Positions 26,080 through 35,096 of a stretch of 64,000 bases of DNA are shown one piece after another. Made by a program: the position numbers and the translations under genes. Within the stretch, counting starts at the first letter, position 1, and each line of letters begins with the position of its first letter. Below the pieces are notes generated by a model, which saw nothing but the letters and a program-made list of their open reading frames with translations, did not search any database and was not told the origin of the DNA. Source of the DNA: an uncultured Sphingomonas sp. (GTDB lineage Bacteria; Pseudomonadota; Alphaproteobacteria; Sphingomonadales; Sphingomonadaceae); contig CAJYLQ010000017.1 of the NCBI GenBank assembly GCA_913775975.1, positions 1 through 64,000 on the forward strand, given 5' to 3'.

Positions 26080-28413
26080 TCACCCCGTTTTGGCGAGCGG
26101 CTTCAGCTCATCGGCAACGAACGGACCGGGCCGGCCGAGCAGATAACCCTGCGCCTCGTCGCACCCCTGCGCGCGCAGGAAGACGAGCTGTTCGCAGGTT
26201 TCGACCCCCTCCGCCAGCACGGGGATGGACAGGCTCTCGCCCAGCGCCAGCACCGCGCGGATGATCGCCGCCGATTGCGGCCCGCCGTCCAGCTCGACCA
26301 TGAACGACTTGTCGAGCTTGATCTTGTCGAACGGGAAGGACCGCAGCGTCGAGAGCGACGAATAGCCGGTGCCGAAATCGTCCATTGCGACCGATACGCC
26401 CAGCGCCTTCAGCTGGCGCAGGATGTGCGTTGTGCGGGCCGGATCGACGATCATCGCCGTTTCGGTGATCTCCAGCTCCAGCCGCGAGGCCGCTAGGCCG
26501 GTATCGAGCAGGATCTGGTGGACGAGGCGGGGCAGGTCGACATGGCCGAGCTGGATCGGCGACAGGTTGACCGCGATCTTGTGGGGTTCCGGCCAGGTCG
26601 CCGCCTCCGCACAGGCCGTGCGCAGCACCCATTCGCCGATCGGCAGGATCAGCCCGGAATGTTCGGCGAGCGGGATGAATTCCGCCGGGGACACCGACGT
26701 GCCGTCCGCACGCGTCCAGCGGAGCAGCGCCTCATAGCCGGTCGTCTTGCCGGTGCTGACCGATTCCTGCACCTGCCATTCGATCCGCAGCGCCCCCTGG
26801 TCCAGCGCCTCGCGCAGTTCCATCACCATGCGCCGGCGGTCGCGCACCGCGCGGTCCATATCCTCCTCGTAGAAGCAGATGTCGGTCGCGATCGACGCCT
26901 TCGCCCGGTACATGGCGAGATCGGCGTTGTTGATGAGCGTCGAAATCTCCGTCGCGTCGCGCGGCCAGAGGGCGACGCCGACGCTGGCGCCGCAGGCCGC
27001 CTCGCTGTGGTCGAGCATGACCGGCGCGACGATCGCGGCGCGCAGCCGATCCGCCAGGCCGAGCGCGTCGCCCGGCTCCGTGACCGGCATCACCGCGACG
27101 AACTCGTCACCGCCGAGCCGGGCGATGAATTCGCCGGGCAGCAGCGCCGCCTTCATCCGCTCGCCGATCCTGACGAGCAGCTGGTCGCCGGCGGCGTGGC
27201 CGTGAATGTCATTCACCTCCTTGAACCGGTCGAGATCGATCGACAGCAGCGCCACCGCCGCATGGCCACCATCGGGCGAGATCTGCTTGGTCAGCCATTC
27301 GAGGAAAGAGGTGCGGTTGGGCAGGCCGGTCAGGCTGTCGTTGCGCGCGAGATGGGCGATGCGCCGCTCCTGCGCTATCCGCTGGCGCAGGTCGCGGATC
27401 GCGTAGATCGCCTGCCGGCCGTCGGCGCGCGCCTCGAACCGGACCGCGATCTCCACCGGCACGCTCGCCCCGGCGGCGTCGACCAGCGTCAACTGGCTCA
27501 GCTGATCGTGGCCGACCATGCCGATCCCGGCGATCCAGCGTTCGAGCGGCTGCCCGACCAGACCGTCGGCGGGCACGCCTGTCAGCTCCGCGATCGCGTG
27601 GTTTGCGGCGCCGATGATCCCCTCGCGCGTCACGACCATGCCGTCGACATTGCCCTCCAGCAATTCGCCCAGCCGTCGCTTCGTCTCCAGCCGGGACTGG
27701 GCGTCGAGGACGTACGTCGCCAGCCCCGTGCCGAGCACGAGCAGGCCGACGCCGGCCACCGCGCACGCCATGATCGTCATCGCCGTGCCCGACCCCGTCA
27801 CGCCGGCGCCGGGCGCGAACGGCACGATCGCCATCGCCGCCATGCCGGTGAAGTGCAGCACGACGATCGCCCCGACCATCAGCGATACCGCCGGCCAGGG
27901 CCCCGCCAGCCGCCCCGTCGCGCGCGACCGGTCAAAGGCGAGCGCGCCCAGCGCGATCACACCGACGATCGACACCACGACATAGTCGGCCGACCACGAT
28001 ATCAGGCCCTCAGCCGCGAACGCCCGCATCCCGGTATAGTGCATCGCCGCCACCGCCAGCCCGAACAGCGCGCCGCCCAGCGCGGGCGCCCACCGGCCGC
28101 GCAGCGTCGCGACGCTGAGCGCGAGCGCGCTGCCGACGATCGCGAGCAGCAGCGAGACGCCGGTCAGCCGCGGCTCGTAGGCGACCTCGACACCCGGCTG
28201 ATAGGCGATCATCGCGATGAAATGCGTGCACCAGATGGTCGCGCCCGTCGACAGGCCGCCCATGAAGACCCAGGCCAGCCGGGCCCCGCGTTCGGCATGG
28301 AGGATGCGCGACAGCAGCCGGATGGTGATGGTCGATCCGACCAGGCAGAACAGGGCGGCGAGGCCGACCAGCCAGGGATCATGCTCGTGCACGAGGCAGG
28401 TGAGGAAGCGCAA
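26080..28413 (-). CDS. MHYT-PAS-GGDEF-EAL cyclic-di-GMP signalling protein
   Basis: 777 residues. The N-terminal MHYT sensor has about seven helices with the family blocks CTHFIAMIAYQ, AAMHYTGMRAF and LHFTGMAAMAI, thought to bind metal or diatomic gas. A PAS-like segment follows (about 245-350, VTREGIIGAANHAIAELTGV). The GGDEF domain has an intact RLGGDEFVAVM active site. The EAL domain has TTGYEALLRW, the metal-binding ELEITETAMI and DDFGTGYSSLSTLRSF. Both cyclase and phosphodiesterase motifs look intact, so net activity is unclear. It is transcribed alone, with an AT-rich leader upstream. Confidence 0.95.
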   Translation of the reverse strand: MRFLTCLVHEHDPWLVGLAALFCLVGSTITIRLLSRILHAERGARLAWVFMGGLSTGATIWCTHFIAMIAYQPGVEVAYEPRLTGVSLLLAIVGSALALSVATLRGRWAPALGGALFGLAVAAMHYTGMRAFAAEGLISWSADYVVVSIVGVIALGALAFDRSRATGRLAGPWPAVSLMVGAIVVLHFTGMAAMAIVPFAPGAGVTGSGTAMTIMACAVAGVGLLVLGTGLATYVLDAQSRLETKRRLGELLEGNVDGMVVTREGIIGAANHAIAELTGVPADGLVGQPLERWIAGIGMVGHDQLSQLTLVDAAGASVPVEIAVRFEARADGRQAIYAIRDLRQRIAQERRIAHLARNDSLTGLPNRTSFLEWLTKQISPDGGHAAVALLSIDLDRFKEVNDIHGHAAGDQLLVRIGERMKAALLPGEFIARLGGDEFVAVMPVTEPGDALGLADRLRAAIVAPVMLDHSEAACGASVGVALWPRDATEISTLINNADLAMYRAKASIATDICFYEEDMDRAVRDRRRMVMELREALDQGALRIEWQVQESVSTGKTTGYEALLRWTRADGTSVSPAEFIPLAEHSGLILPIGEWVLRTACAEAATWPEPHKIAVNLSPIQLGHVDLPRLVHQILLDTGLAASRLELEITETAMIVDPARTTHILRQLKALGVSVAMDDFGTGYSSLSTLRSFPFDKIKLDKSFMVELDGGPQSAAIIRAVLALGESLSIPVLAEGVETCEQLVFLRAQGCDEAQGYLLGRPGPFVADELKPLAKTG

Positions 28414-28479
28414 GAATCATCTCCGATCTGGACATAGCCATCGGATCGACGCTTCAATTATCTATTAATTTGCGAAGTA

Positions 28480-28492
28480 AAACGGACCGTTT
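28480..28492. promoter_or_regulatory. Palindrome AAACGGACCGTTT
   Basis: A 13-base perfect palindrome around a central A, in the AT-rich gap between the MHYT-GGDEF-EAL gene (start 28413) and the divergent periplasmic gene (start 28586). It is a candidate operator; the regulator is unknown. Just left of it AATTA-TCTAT-TAATT is a second small inverted repeat. Confidence 0.35.
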
Positions 28493-28585
28493 CTCAAATT
28501 GCTATCATCGCGCCCGGAGGACGGCGCGCGCGGCGGCGGGCTTTTGGGATGACAGGCGATCGCCGCGAAGTTAAGACTCGCGGTC

Positions 28586-29215
28586 ATGAAAGTCCTCGCA
28601 TTCGCCGCGGCAATGGCCGCGATCCTCCCCGCCGCCGCATGGGGCAAGGACGAAGATGCCGATCCGGCGAAGGTCGATGTCGTCGACGCGATCGAATGCC
28701 GGATCGACGCGCCGACCTACAACGGCTTCGCCTTGTCCATCGACGGCGCGGACGGTATTGCCAAGGCGCGCAAGTGGACGAAGATTCCCTCGAAGAATCC
28801 GATGCTTGCCGAATATCAACTGCCCGCGCCGATCACCGTGGCGGGGCATTATGCCACGCGCCGCGTCGCGCTGACGTCCACCGGAATCCTCGCGATCCTC
28901 GACCTGCCCGACCCCGCGCCGCTCGCGCGCGAGCAGGGGATCGCCAACGCCGCCGATCCCGGCGCGCTGGTCGACGGGCCGGGCGCGGAGGACCAGATGC
29001 CCCCCGAACTGGCGGCGGCGATGCGCGCGTCCGGCAAGTTCCTGGGCGAAAAGGTGGTGTCCGACACGACGGAGAAGGCGACGCCCGAAAATCACTTCGG
29101 CGCGCACACGGTCATCACGCGCAACGTGTCCACCGTCTCCTCGCATCCGGGCAAGACGCTGTATGGCTGTTCGTACCGGATCACGCTGCTGGACAAGAAC
29201 GGCAATCCGATCTGA
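28586..29215 (+). CDS. Exported hypothetical protein
   Basis: 209 residues with a signal peptide (MKVLAFAAAMAAILPAAAWG). The mature part has VVDAIECRIDAPTYNGFALSI, a Pro-rich middle (LDLPDPAPLAREQGI) and a C-terminal YGCSYRITLLDKNGNPI; two cysteines, near 37 and 195, could form a disulfide in the periplasm. No family recognised. It faces the cyclic-di-GMP gene divergently and converges on a short gene at 29228; a GGCGGG-TCAGG-CCCGCC hairpin lies between them. Confidence 0.8.
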   Translation: MKVLAFAAAMAAILPAAAWGKDEDADPAKVDVVDAIECRIDAPTYNGFALSIDGADGIAKARKWTKIPSKNPMLAEYQLPAPITVAGHYATRRVALTSTGILAILDLPDPAPLAREQGIANAADPGALVDGPGAEDQMPPELAAAMRASGKFLGEKVVSDTTEKATPENHFGAHTVITRNVSTVSSHPGKTLYGCSYRITLLDKNGNPI

Positions 29216-29227
29216 GCGGCTGGCGGG

Positions 29228-29539
29228 TCAGGCCCGCCCGCCCTTGCCCCGCCAGCGCAGCGAATCGCGGTTCATCGCCGCCATGTCCGCCTGCCCCGCG
29301 ATCGCCGCATGGGCGAGCGCCACCGCGCGGGCGAGCACCGCGTCGGGGGCATGGGCATAGGCGGGGCGCCCGGTGATGAAATCGTACCAGCAGCCGCCCA
29401 CCGCCTGATCGAGCAGGATGCGCTGGAAGCAATGGTCCGCGCGCACCGGCCAGCCGCGCGCGACGGCCAGCGCGGGCAGCTCGGTAAGGGTCAGGCGCAG
29501 CCACTCCGCCTGCAACGCGGCGCGCGGTTCGGGCGTCAT
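29228..29539 (-). CDS. Conserved small protein at the end of the two-component operon
   Basis: 103 residues, with LTLTELPALAVARGWPVRAD, HCFQRILLDQAVGGCWYDF and MAAMNRDSLRWRGKGGRA. This pattern is familiar from sphingomonad genomes, where it is sometimes labelled as a GCN5-related acetyltransferase, but I see no acetyl-CoA motif and would not adopt that name. The ATG overlaps the histidine kinase stop (ATGA), so it is the third gene of the regulator-kinase operon. Function unknown. Confidence 0.8.
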   Translation of the reverse strand: MTPEPRAALQAEWLRLTLTELPALAVARGWPVRADHCFQRILLDQAVGGCWYDFITGRPAYAHAPDAVLARAVALAHAAIAGQADMAAMNRDSLRWRGKGGRA

Positions 29540-30951
29540 GCGGCCGGGCCGGCGGCGGGGAGCAGCAGGACGACCGACAGGCCGCCGCCCGCGGCATCGT
29601 CCAGCGTCATGACGCCGCCATAGAGCGCCACCAGCTCCCGCGCGATCGACAGGCCGAAGCCATGGCCGTCGCCCGCCTCGTCCAGCCGGGTGCCCGCCTG
29701 CGCGACGCGGGCGCGATCGGCGGCGGGGATGCCGGGGCCGTCATCTTCGATGGTCAGGCGGACGCGGCGCGGATCGGCGTCGCGCGCGGCGGAGACGGTG
29801 ACGGCGGCGCGCGCATGGCGGGCGGCGTTGTCGAGCAGGTTGCCGGCCAGCTCGTCCAGATCCTGCGCGTCCATCGCCACCGCCAGGCCGGGGGCGAGCG
29901 ACAGCGCGATCGTGACGCCGCGCGCGGCGTGCAGGCGTCGGACGGCGGTGGCGAGATCGGGCAGGGCGGGGTCGAGCGGGGTGGCGGCGCGGTGATTGGC
30001 CGCCTGCGCGCGGGCGCGGGCGAGATGGTGGCGGATCGTGGCGTCGATCCGCGCGACCTGCGCCGCCTCCGCCGGGCGATCCGTGAGATCGAGCGCGAGC
30101 GTGGCGACCGGCGTCTTGAGCGCGTGGGCGAGGTTCGCGGCGGTGGCGCGTGCGGTGGCGAGCGTCGCAGCGTTGTCCGCCGCCAGCGCGTTCAATTCGA
30201 TGGCGAGGGGGCGCAGCTCGCTCGGCTGGTCCTCGTCCACCGTCGCGCGGGTGCCGGCGCGGATCGCCGCGACCTGATCGCGCAGCCGGCGCAGCGGGCG
30301 CAGGCCGACGCGCAGCTGCACGACCATCGCGGCGGCGAGCAGCGCGCCCAGCACCGCCAGCGCGGCGAGCAGCGGCAGCAGCGCGGCGCGGATCGGCCGG
30401 CGAACGACGTCGCGCGGGGCGGCGGCGGTCAGCGTGACGGGGCCGGCCCGCGTCGCGAGGACGAGGCGGCGGGCGTGGATCGCGCTGCCGTCCTCGTTGC
30501 CGTCGAGCGGCTGGGGGCCCTCCATGTCCGGCGGCAACGGGCGTGCATCGGGGGCGGCGACGCCGGGCGGGGGCGGCGCGGGGGGTGCGTCACCCGTCGG
30601 CGCGGGACCGGGGCCGGTGACGAAAGGCGGCGGGCCGGGGTGGATGGGACCGGCCAGCGCGGGGAAATCGGCGGAGCCGACGGTGCCGCCGGGCGCCTCG
30701 ATCCGCCAGCGCCATTCGCGGCCCGTGCCGAGCGCCGCGCGCCGCGCCGCCAGCCGGGCGGTGTCGATCCGCCCGTCCGGGCCGACGACGCTGGCCATCA
30801 GGGCGAGGTCCGCGTCGAGCCGGCGGTCCAGCCCCTCCACGACGAATCGTTCGAGCAGCGTCGCCATCGCCAGCCCGCCCAGCCCCAGCGCGACCAGCGT
30901 CGCGATGGCGGAGACGAGCAGCATCCGCCCCGACAGCGAGCGGGGCGTCAC
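29536..30951 (-). CDS. Sensor histidine kinase
   Basis: 471 residues, starting with a GTG that overlaps the response-regulator stop. Two membrane helices (MLLVSAIATLVALGLGGLA near the start and one near 190-210) enclose a periplasmic sensor domain with a Pro-rich insert (PPFVTGPGPAPTGDAPPAPP). A HAMP-like segment leads to the H-box ANLAHALKTPVATLALDL, then N-box NLLDNAARHARAAV and G-boxes DDGPGIPAADRARV and GHGFGLSIARELV. It resembles PhoQ/FeuQ-type kinases. The signal is unknown; metal efflux genes downstream of the divergent neighbour hint at metals or envelope stress, by inference only. Confidence 0.93.
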   Translation of the reverse strand: MTPRSLSGRMLLVSAIATLVALGLGGLAMATLLERFVVEGLDRRLDADLALMASVVGPDGRIDTARLAARRAALGTGREWRWRIEAPGGTVGSADFPALAGPIHPGPPPFVTGPGPAPTGDAPPAPPPPGVAAPDARPLPPDMEGPQPLDGNEDGSAIHARRLVLATRAGPVTLTAAAPRDVVRRPIRAALLPLLAALAVLGALLAAAMVVQLRVGLRPLRRLRDQVAAIRAGTRATVDEDQPSELRPLAIELNALAADNAATLATARATAANLAHALKTPVATLALDLTDRPAEAAQVARIDATIRHHLARARAQAANHRAATPLDPALPDLATAVRRLHAARGVTIALSLAPGLAVAMDAQDLDELAGNLLDNAARHARAAVTVSAARDADPRRVRLTIEDDGPGIPAADRARVAQAGTRLDEAGDGHGFGLSIARELVALYGGVMTLDDAAGGGLSVVLLLPAAGPAA

Positions 30952-31616
30952 GCCGCGCCCCCGGCGGTGAGGCGGTATCCGCGCCCGCGCACCGTTTCGA
31001 TCAGCGCGGCGCCGATCTTCTTCCGCAAGCGGCCGACGATCACTTCGAGGCTGTTCGAATCGACATCGGCGTCGCCCTCATAGACATGGTCGAGCAGGTC
31101 GAGCCGCTCGATCACCGTTTCCCGCCGCAGCATCAGCTGCGACAGGACGCGCCATTCGAACGCGGTCAGCTTCAGCGGCAGGCCGTCCAGCTCGAACTGG
31201 CCGGTCTGGCTGTCGAACGCCAGCGGCCCGCATTCCAGGCGCGGGCGGGCATGGCCGGCGGCGCGGCGGACCAGCGCGCGCAGGCGCATCACCAGCTCCT
31301 CGACGCGGAACGGCTTGGTCAGATAGTCGTCGGCGCCCGCCTTGAACCCCTGCACCTTGTCCGACCACGCCTCGCGCGCGGTGAGGATCAGGACGGGCAG
31401 GTCGCGCCCCGCCGCACGCCAGCCCTGCAGCACCGACACGCCGTCGCGCCCCGGCAGGCCGAGGTCGAGGATCGCGGCGTCATAGGATTCTGTCTCCCCC
31501 TGATGCCCGCCGTCGATGCCGTTGGTCGCCAGGTCGACCGCGAAATGCGCCTCGCGCAGCGCGCGCGCGATCGCGGGGCCGAGATCGGCGTCATCTTCGA
31601 CCAGCAGGATACGCAT
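30948..31616 (-). CDS. OmpR/PhoP family response regulator
   Basis: 222 residues from the ATG at 31616 (MRILLVEDDADLG); the track start adds 12 unlikely residues. The receiver domain has the acidic pair EDD, phospho-acceptor Asp in DAAILDLGLPGRDG, and Lys in DDYLTKPFRVEEL. The C-terminal winged helix contains LTAFEWRVLSQLMLRRETVI and DVDSNSLEVIVGRLRKKIG with RGRGYRL. It is coupled to the histidine kinase by GTGA overlap. Divergent from the proline-rich exported gene, with an inverted repeat in the shared leader. Confidence 0.95.
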   Translation of the reverse strand: MRILLVEDDADLGPAIARALREAHFAVDLATNGIDGGHQGETESYDAAILDLGLPGRDGVSVLQGWRAAGRDLPVLILTAREAWSDKVQGFKAGADDYLTKPFRVEELVMRLRALVRRAAGHARPRLECGPLAFDSQTGQFELDGLPLKLTAFEWRVLSQLMLRRETVIERLDLLDHVYEGDADVDSNSLEVIVGRLRKKIGAALIETVRGRGYRLTAGGAA

Positions 31617-31665
31617 CGACAAGGGCCCCTTTCGCCGCAGCCATCGCAGCATCGACTAAACCGAA

Positions 31666-31685
31666 ACTGAACGGTCCGGTTCAGT
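31666..31685. promoter_or_regulatory. Inverted repeat ACTGAAC-N6-GTTCAGT
   Basis: Perfect 7-base arms around GGTCCG, in the leader shared by the response regulator (start 31616) and the divergent proline-rich gene (start 31737). Its position suggests an operator for autoregulation or for the divergent gene. Confidence 0.5.
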
Positions 31686-31736
31686 GGGGGTGGAGGTGGC
31701 CCGGCGTAGAACGCCTTCATCGACACAAGAAGAGCG

Positions 31737-32420
31737 ATGGAGATGACAATGACACGGTTGAAGGATCGCATGACGCTGAGCCGGGGCCAGCGGATCGGAC
31801 TGGCCGGCGCGGCGCTGGTCGCGATCGGAGCGGCGGGTGGAGCGGGCGCGGTGTCGCTGACGCGGCCCAGCGTCGAGATGGCGCCGACGGTCGCGACCCC
31901 GGTCGCGAAGCTGGCGGACAGCCGCGGCGTGGTAACGGTGCGCGGCCGCGTGGCGGCGGTCTATGGCGACCGCTTCGTGGTGCAGGATGCCAGCGGGCGG
32001 ATGCTGGTCGATGCGGGGCCGCGCGGCGCCGCCGAGATGACGCGCGGCGCGCCGGTGCTGGTGCAGGGCCGCTATGACGAGGGGCAGCTGCGCGCCCGCT
32101 TCCTGGTCGACGACCAGAACGGCGTGCGCGAGGTGGGGCCGCAGCCGCCGCATGGGCCGGGTGGCCCGGGCGGTCCGGGTGCGCCCCCTCCCCCGCCGCC
32201 GGGCGCGGGTGCGCCGCCGCCTCCTCCGGGTGGACCGGGCGCGCCGCCGCCGCCGCCCCCCGGTGGGCCGGGCGCACCCCCGCCGCCGCCCGCCGGTGCG
32301 GTTCCGCCGCCGCCCCCGCCCCCGCCTGCCGGCACGCTGCCGCCGCCGCCCCCGGCCGGCGCCGGCGCCCCCGTCCCACCCGCGCCCGTCGCGGCGCCGA
32401 CCGGCGCGATGCGCCGCTGA
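31737..32420 (+). CDS. Membrane-anchored OB-fold-like protein with long proline/glycine tail
   Basis: 227 residues; ATGs at 31737 and 31749 are both usable. The N-terminal helix RIGLAGAALVAIGAAGGAGAV anchors or exports it. Residues about 60-125 (SRGVVTVRGRVAAVYGDRFVVQDASGRMLVDAG) look like a small beta-barrel of the bacterial OB-fold type. From about 130 to the end it is almost pure PPPPPG/GGPGAP repeats. It is divergent from the regulator-kinase operon, so it is a likely target of that system. An intrinsic terminator follows. Function not known. Confidence 0.78.
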   Translation: MEMTMTRLKDRMTLSRGQRIGLAGAALVAIGAAGGAGAVSLTRPSVEMAPTVATPVAKLADSRGVVTVRGRVAAVYGDRFVVQDASGRMLVDAGPRGAAEMTRGAPVLVQGRYDEGQLRARFLVDDQNGVREVGPQPPHGPGGPGGPGAPPPPPPGAGAPPPPPGGPGAPPPPPPGGPGAPPPPPAGAVPPPPPPPPAGTLPPPPPAGAGAPVPPAPVAAPTGAMRR

Positions 32421-32480
32421 CGGCAAGCCGATCCTGCCGGCGCAGCCGTGCGGGCAGGGTCGGTCGACGATGAGAGATTG

Positions 32481-32515
32481 TGTCGCGGATCCGCCGGCCG
32501 GGTCCGCGACATTTT
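32481..32515 (+). terminator. Intrinsic terminator after the proline-rich gene
   Basis: Stem TGTCGCGGATCCG / CGGGTCCGCGACA (13 pairs, one G-U), loop CCGGC, followed directly by TTTT. This is the clearest rho-independent signal in the window and separates this gene from czcC. Confidence 0.85.
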
Positions 32516-32640
32516 CGTATCGATCGCGTCCGCAAACGTACGATCAATGTCAGCTTCCTTACGCGATTTTCATGTAGCCGCCACCAAGCCTACGCATCCG
32601 ACTGCCTAAGGGGCGGTTTGAACTTGGCCGGGGAGTATCG

Positions 32641-33969
32641 GTGACGCAGAGCGTAAGGGGGCTGACGACGGCCCGCGCGATCCTGATGGCGGGCGCGATG
32701 GCGGGGCTGGCCCTCGCCACCGCCACGCCCGGCCTGGCGCAGGCGCCCGTGCCCGCGCCCGTGCCGGACGATGCCGGCGAGCCCATGGCCGTGCTGACGC
32801 TGCCCGCCGCGATAGACGCGGCGGAGGCGGAGAATATCGACGTCGTCACCGCGCGGCTCGCCATCCGCACCGCGCAGGCGAACCTGCGCGCCGCCGATAC
32901 CGCGCCCAACCCGGTGCTGGGCATCAACGGCGCGCAGATCCGCCCCGACATGATCGGCCGCACCCCGGCGCGCCAGCTGGCCGACACGGTGGTGCGCGTC
33001 GACGTGCCGCTGGAGCGCGGCGGCAAGCGGCGCGCGCGCGTCGCCGCCGCGCGGGCGAACGTGACCGCGGCAGAGGACGATCTGGGCGATACCCGCCGCC
33101 AGATGCGCGAGGCGGTGACCAACGCCTTCTATACGTTGAAGGCGGCCGAGGAGCGGCTGGCGGCGCTGCGCACGATCGCGGCCAGCTATACCGAGGGGCA
33201 GCGGGTCGCCGGCCTGCAGCGCCAGCAGGGCGCGCTGTCCGAGGGCGACTTCGTACGGCAGAAGGTGGAGGCGCTGCGCGCCGACACGGACGCGCGGCAG
33301 GCGATCCTCGACCGGCAGGACGCGCAGCTGCAACTGGCGATCCTGATCGGACGCGAGCCGCTGGCGACCACGCTGGCGACGGCCGGCGCCTGGCCGATGC
33401 CGGTGACGGGCCCGCAGATCGACGCGGCCACGCTGGCCGCGCGCCGGCCCGATGTGCTGGCCGCGACCGCGCGGATCGAGGCGGCGCGCCGTAACCTGGA
33501 CGGCGCGCACGCGCTGCGCCACCCCGACATCACCGTCGGCGCGCAATATGAAAGCGCGCCCGGATCGCTGGGCGTGGGCGACACGGTGGGCGTCGGCATC
33601 TCCATCCCGCTGCCCGTCCGCAACCGCTATCGTGGCGAAGTAGACGCGGCGAGCACGGCGGTGGTGCAGGCGGAGGCGGACGCGCGCAAGGCGCTGGCGG
33701 TCGCCACGGCGGAGATCACCGCGGCGCGGCGTACGGTCGCGGAATCAACGCGGCGGCTGCAACTGATCGAGGGCACGCAGCTGCCCGCCGCCACCCGCGC
33801 GGCGGACGTGGCGGAATTCGCATACAAACATGGCGCGACGACGCTGCTCGACCTGCTCGACGCGCGGCGCTCGCTCCAGGCGGTGCAATTGGGGGCGATC
33901 GATGCCCGATCGGCGGAAGCGGCGGCGCTGGCGAAGCTGCGCTCGGTCGAAACGACAGGGGTTGAATGA
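32641..33969 (+). CDS. czcC: Outer-membrane factor of a heavy-metal RND pump (CzcC/TolC family)
   Basis: 442 residues, GTG start with GGGGAG just before it. A signal peptide (MAGLALATATPGLAQA) is followed by two outer-membrane-efflux repeats: LRAADTAPNPVLGINGAQI, then ARANVTAAEDDLGDTRRQ and LDLLDARRSLQAVQLGAID, typical of the TolC/CzcC fold. It forms the outer-membrane exit duct for the pump encoded by the next two genes. Coupled to czcB by a four-base ATGA overlap. The specificity name follows from the pump. Confidence 0.9.
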   Translation: MTQSVRGLTTARAILMAGAMAGLALATATPGLAQAPVPAPVPDDAGEPMAVLTLPAAIDAAEAENIDVVTARLAIRTAQANLRAADTAPNPVLGINGAQIRPDMIGRTPARQLADTVVRVDVPLERGGKRRARVAAARANVTAAEDDLGDTRRQMREAVTNAFYTLKAAEERLAALRTIAASYTEGQRVAGLQRQQGALSEGDFVRQKVEALRADTDARQAILDRQDAQLQLAILIGREPLATTLATAGAWPMPVTGPQIDAATLAARRPDVLAATARIEAARRNLDGAHALRHPDITVGAQYESAPGSLGVGDTVGVGISIPLPVRNRYRGEVDAASTAVVQAEADARKALAVATAEITAARRTVAESTRRLQLIEGTQLPAATRAADVAEFAYKHGATTLLDLLDARRSLQAVQLGAIDARSAEAAALAKLRSVETTGVE

Positions 33970-35093
33970 TGCGTAACGGTCCGATTTCCTTGCTGGGCGG
34001 GGCGGCCCTCGCGCTGGCCCTGCCGTTGGCCGGCTGCGGCGGCGACAAGCCCGAACAGGCGGACGCGCCCGCGCCCGCCAGGTCGCGCGACGTCATCAGC
34101 TACAAGCCCGGTTCGCCCGAACTCGATTCGATGCAGATCGTGTCGGCGGATGCGGGCGCGCTGCCCATCTCCGCCGACCTCAATGCCAAGGTCGCGCTGG
34201 ACGAGACGAACACCAGCCGCGTCGGCAGCCCGGTCGCGGGCCGCGTGACGCGCGTCGTCGCCGATATCGGCCAGCCGGTGCGGCGCGGCCAGGCGCTGGC
34301 GATGCTGGACGCGCCCGATCTCGGCCAGGCGCAGGCCGACCTGCAAAAGGCCGCCGCCGACGCGCAGCTGAAGCGGCAGGCGCTGGAGCGCAGCCGCGCG
34401 CTGTATGCGGGCGGCGCGATCGCCAAGCGCGACGTCGAGCTGTCGCAGGCGGACGCGCAGTCCGCCGCCGCCGAGCTGACGCGCAGCCGCCTGCGCGTCG
34501 GCAATCTGGGCGGCGGGCGCGGCGACGCGCTGGCGCTGACCAGCTCCGTCTCCGGCTTCGTCATCGACCGGCAGATCAATCCCGGCCAGCAGGTCAGCGC
34601 CGGCCAGTCGCCGCTGTTCACCGTGTCCGACCCGCGCACGCTGTGGCTGCTGGTCGACGTGCCCGAAACCGCGATCGCCCGCGCCAAGGTGGGCGAGGCG
34701 ATCCAGTTCGAGGTGCCCGCCTATCCGGGCCGCACGTTCAGCGGCACGATCTCCCGCGTCGGGCTGGGCGTCGATCCCGGCACGCGGCGCATCCAGCTGC
34801 GCGCGACGGTGCGCAATCCCGACCTGGCGCTGAAGCCCGAAATGTATGCGCGCGCGCGCTTCGTCACCGCCGACGGCCAGCGCGCGGTGCGCGTGCCCAA
34901 TGCGGCGCTGTTCGAACAGGGGATGCAGAACTACGTCTTCCGCGTCGAGGGACCGGGCCGGTTCCGGCGCATCCCCGTGTCGGTGGGCGAGCGCGGCGAC
35001 CAGTATTCCTACATCACCAGCGGGCTGAAGGGCGGCGAGAAGATCGTCGGCGAGGGCGCGGTGCTGCTCAACGCCCAGCTGGCCGGAGCGTAA
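33966..35093 (+). CDS. czcB: Periplasmic adaptor of a heavy-metal RND pump (HlyD/CzcB family)
   Basis: 375 residues. A lipoprotein-like signal (LGGAALALALPLAGCGG) is followed by barrel-sandwich halves VGSPVAGRVTRVVADIGQPV and SVSGFVIDRQINPGQQVSAG around a coiled-coil hairpin (AQADLQKAAADAQLKRQALERSR quoted in part as QADLQKAAADAQ). A beta-barrel domain with RIQLRATVRNPDLALKPEMYA completes it. It links the inner-membrane pump to the outer-membrane duct. Gene order C-B-A matches czc/cus operons. Confidence 0.92.
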   Translation: MMRNGPISLLGGAALALALPLAGCGGDKPEQADAPAPARSRDVISYKPGSPELDSMQIVSADAGALPISADLNAKVALDETNTSRVGSPVAGRVTRVVADIGQPVRRGQALAMLDAPDLGQAQADLQKAAADAQLKRQALERSRALYAGGAIAKRDVELSQADAQSAAAELTRSRLRVGNLGGGRGDALALTSSVSGFVIDRQINPGQQVSAGQSPLFTVSDPRTLWLLVDVPETAIARAKVGEAIQFEVPAYPGRTFSGTISRVGLGVDPGTRRIQLRATVRNPDLALKPEMYARARFVTADGQRAVRVPNAALFEQGMQNYVFRVEGPGRFRRIPVSVGERGDQYSYITSGLKGGEKIVGEGAVLLNAQLAGA

Positions 35094-35096
35094 GCG

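Noticed and set aside
26518-28437. 639-residue plus-strand ORF
   Set aside because: Antisense shadow of the MHYT-GGDEF-EAL gene, which carries intact motifs.
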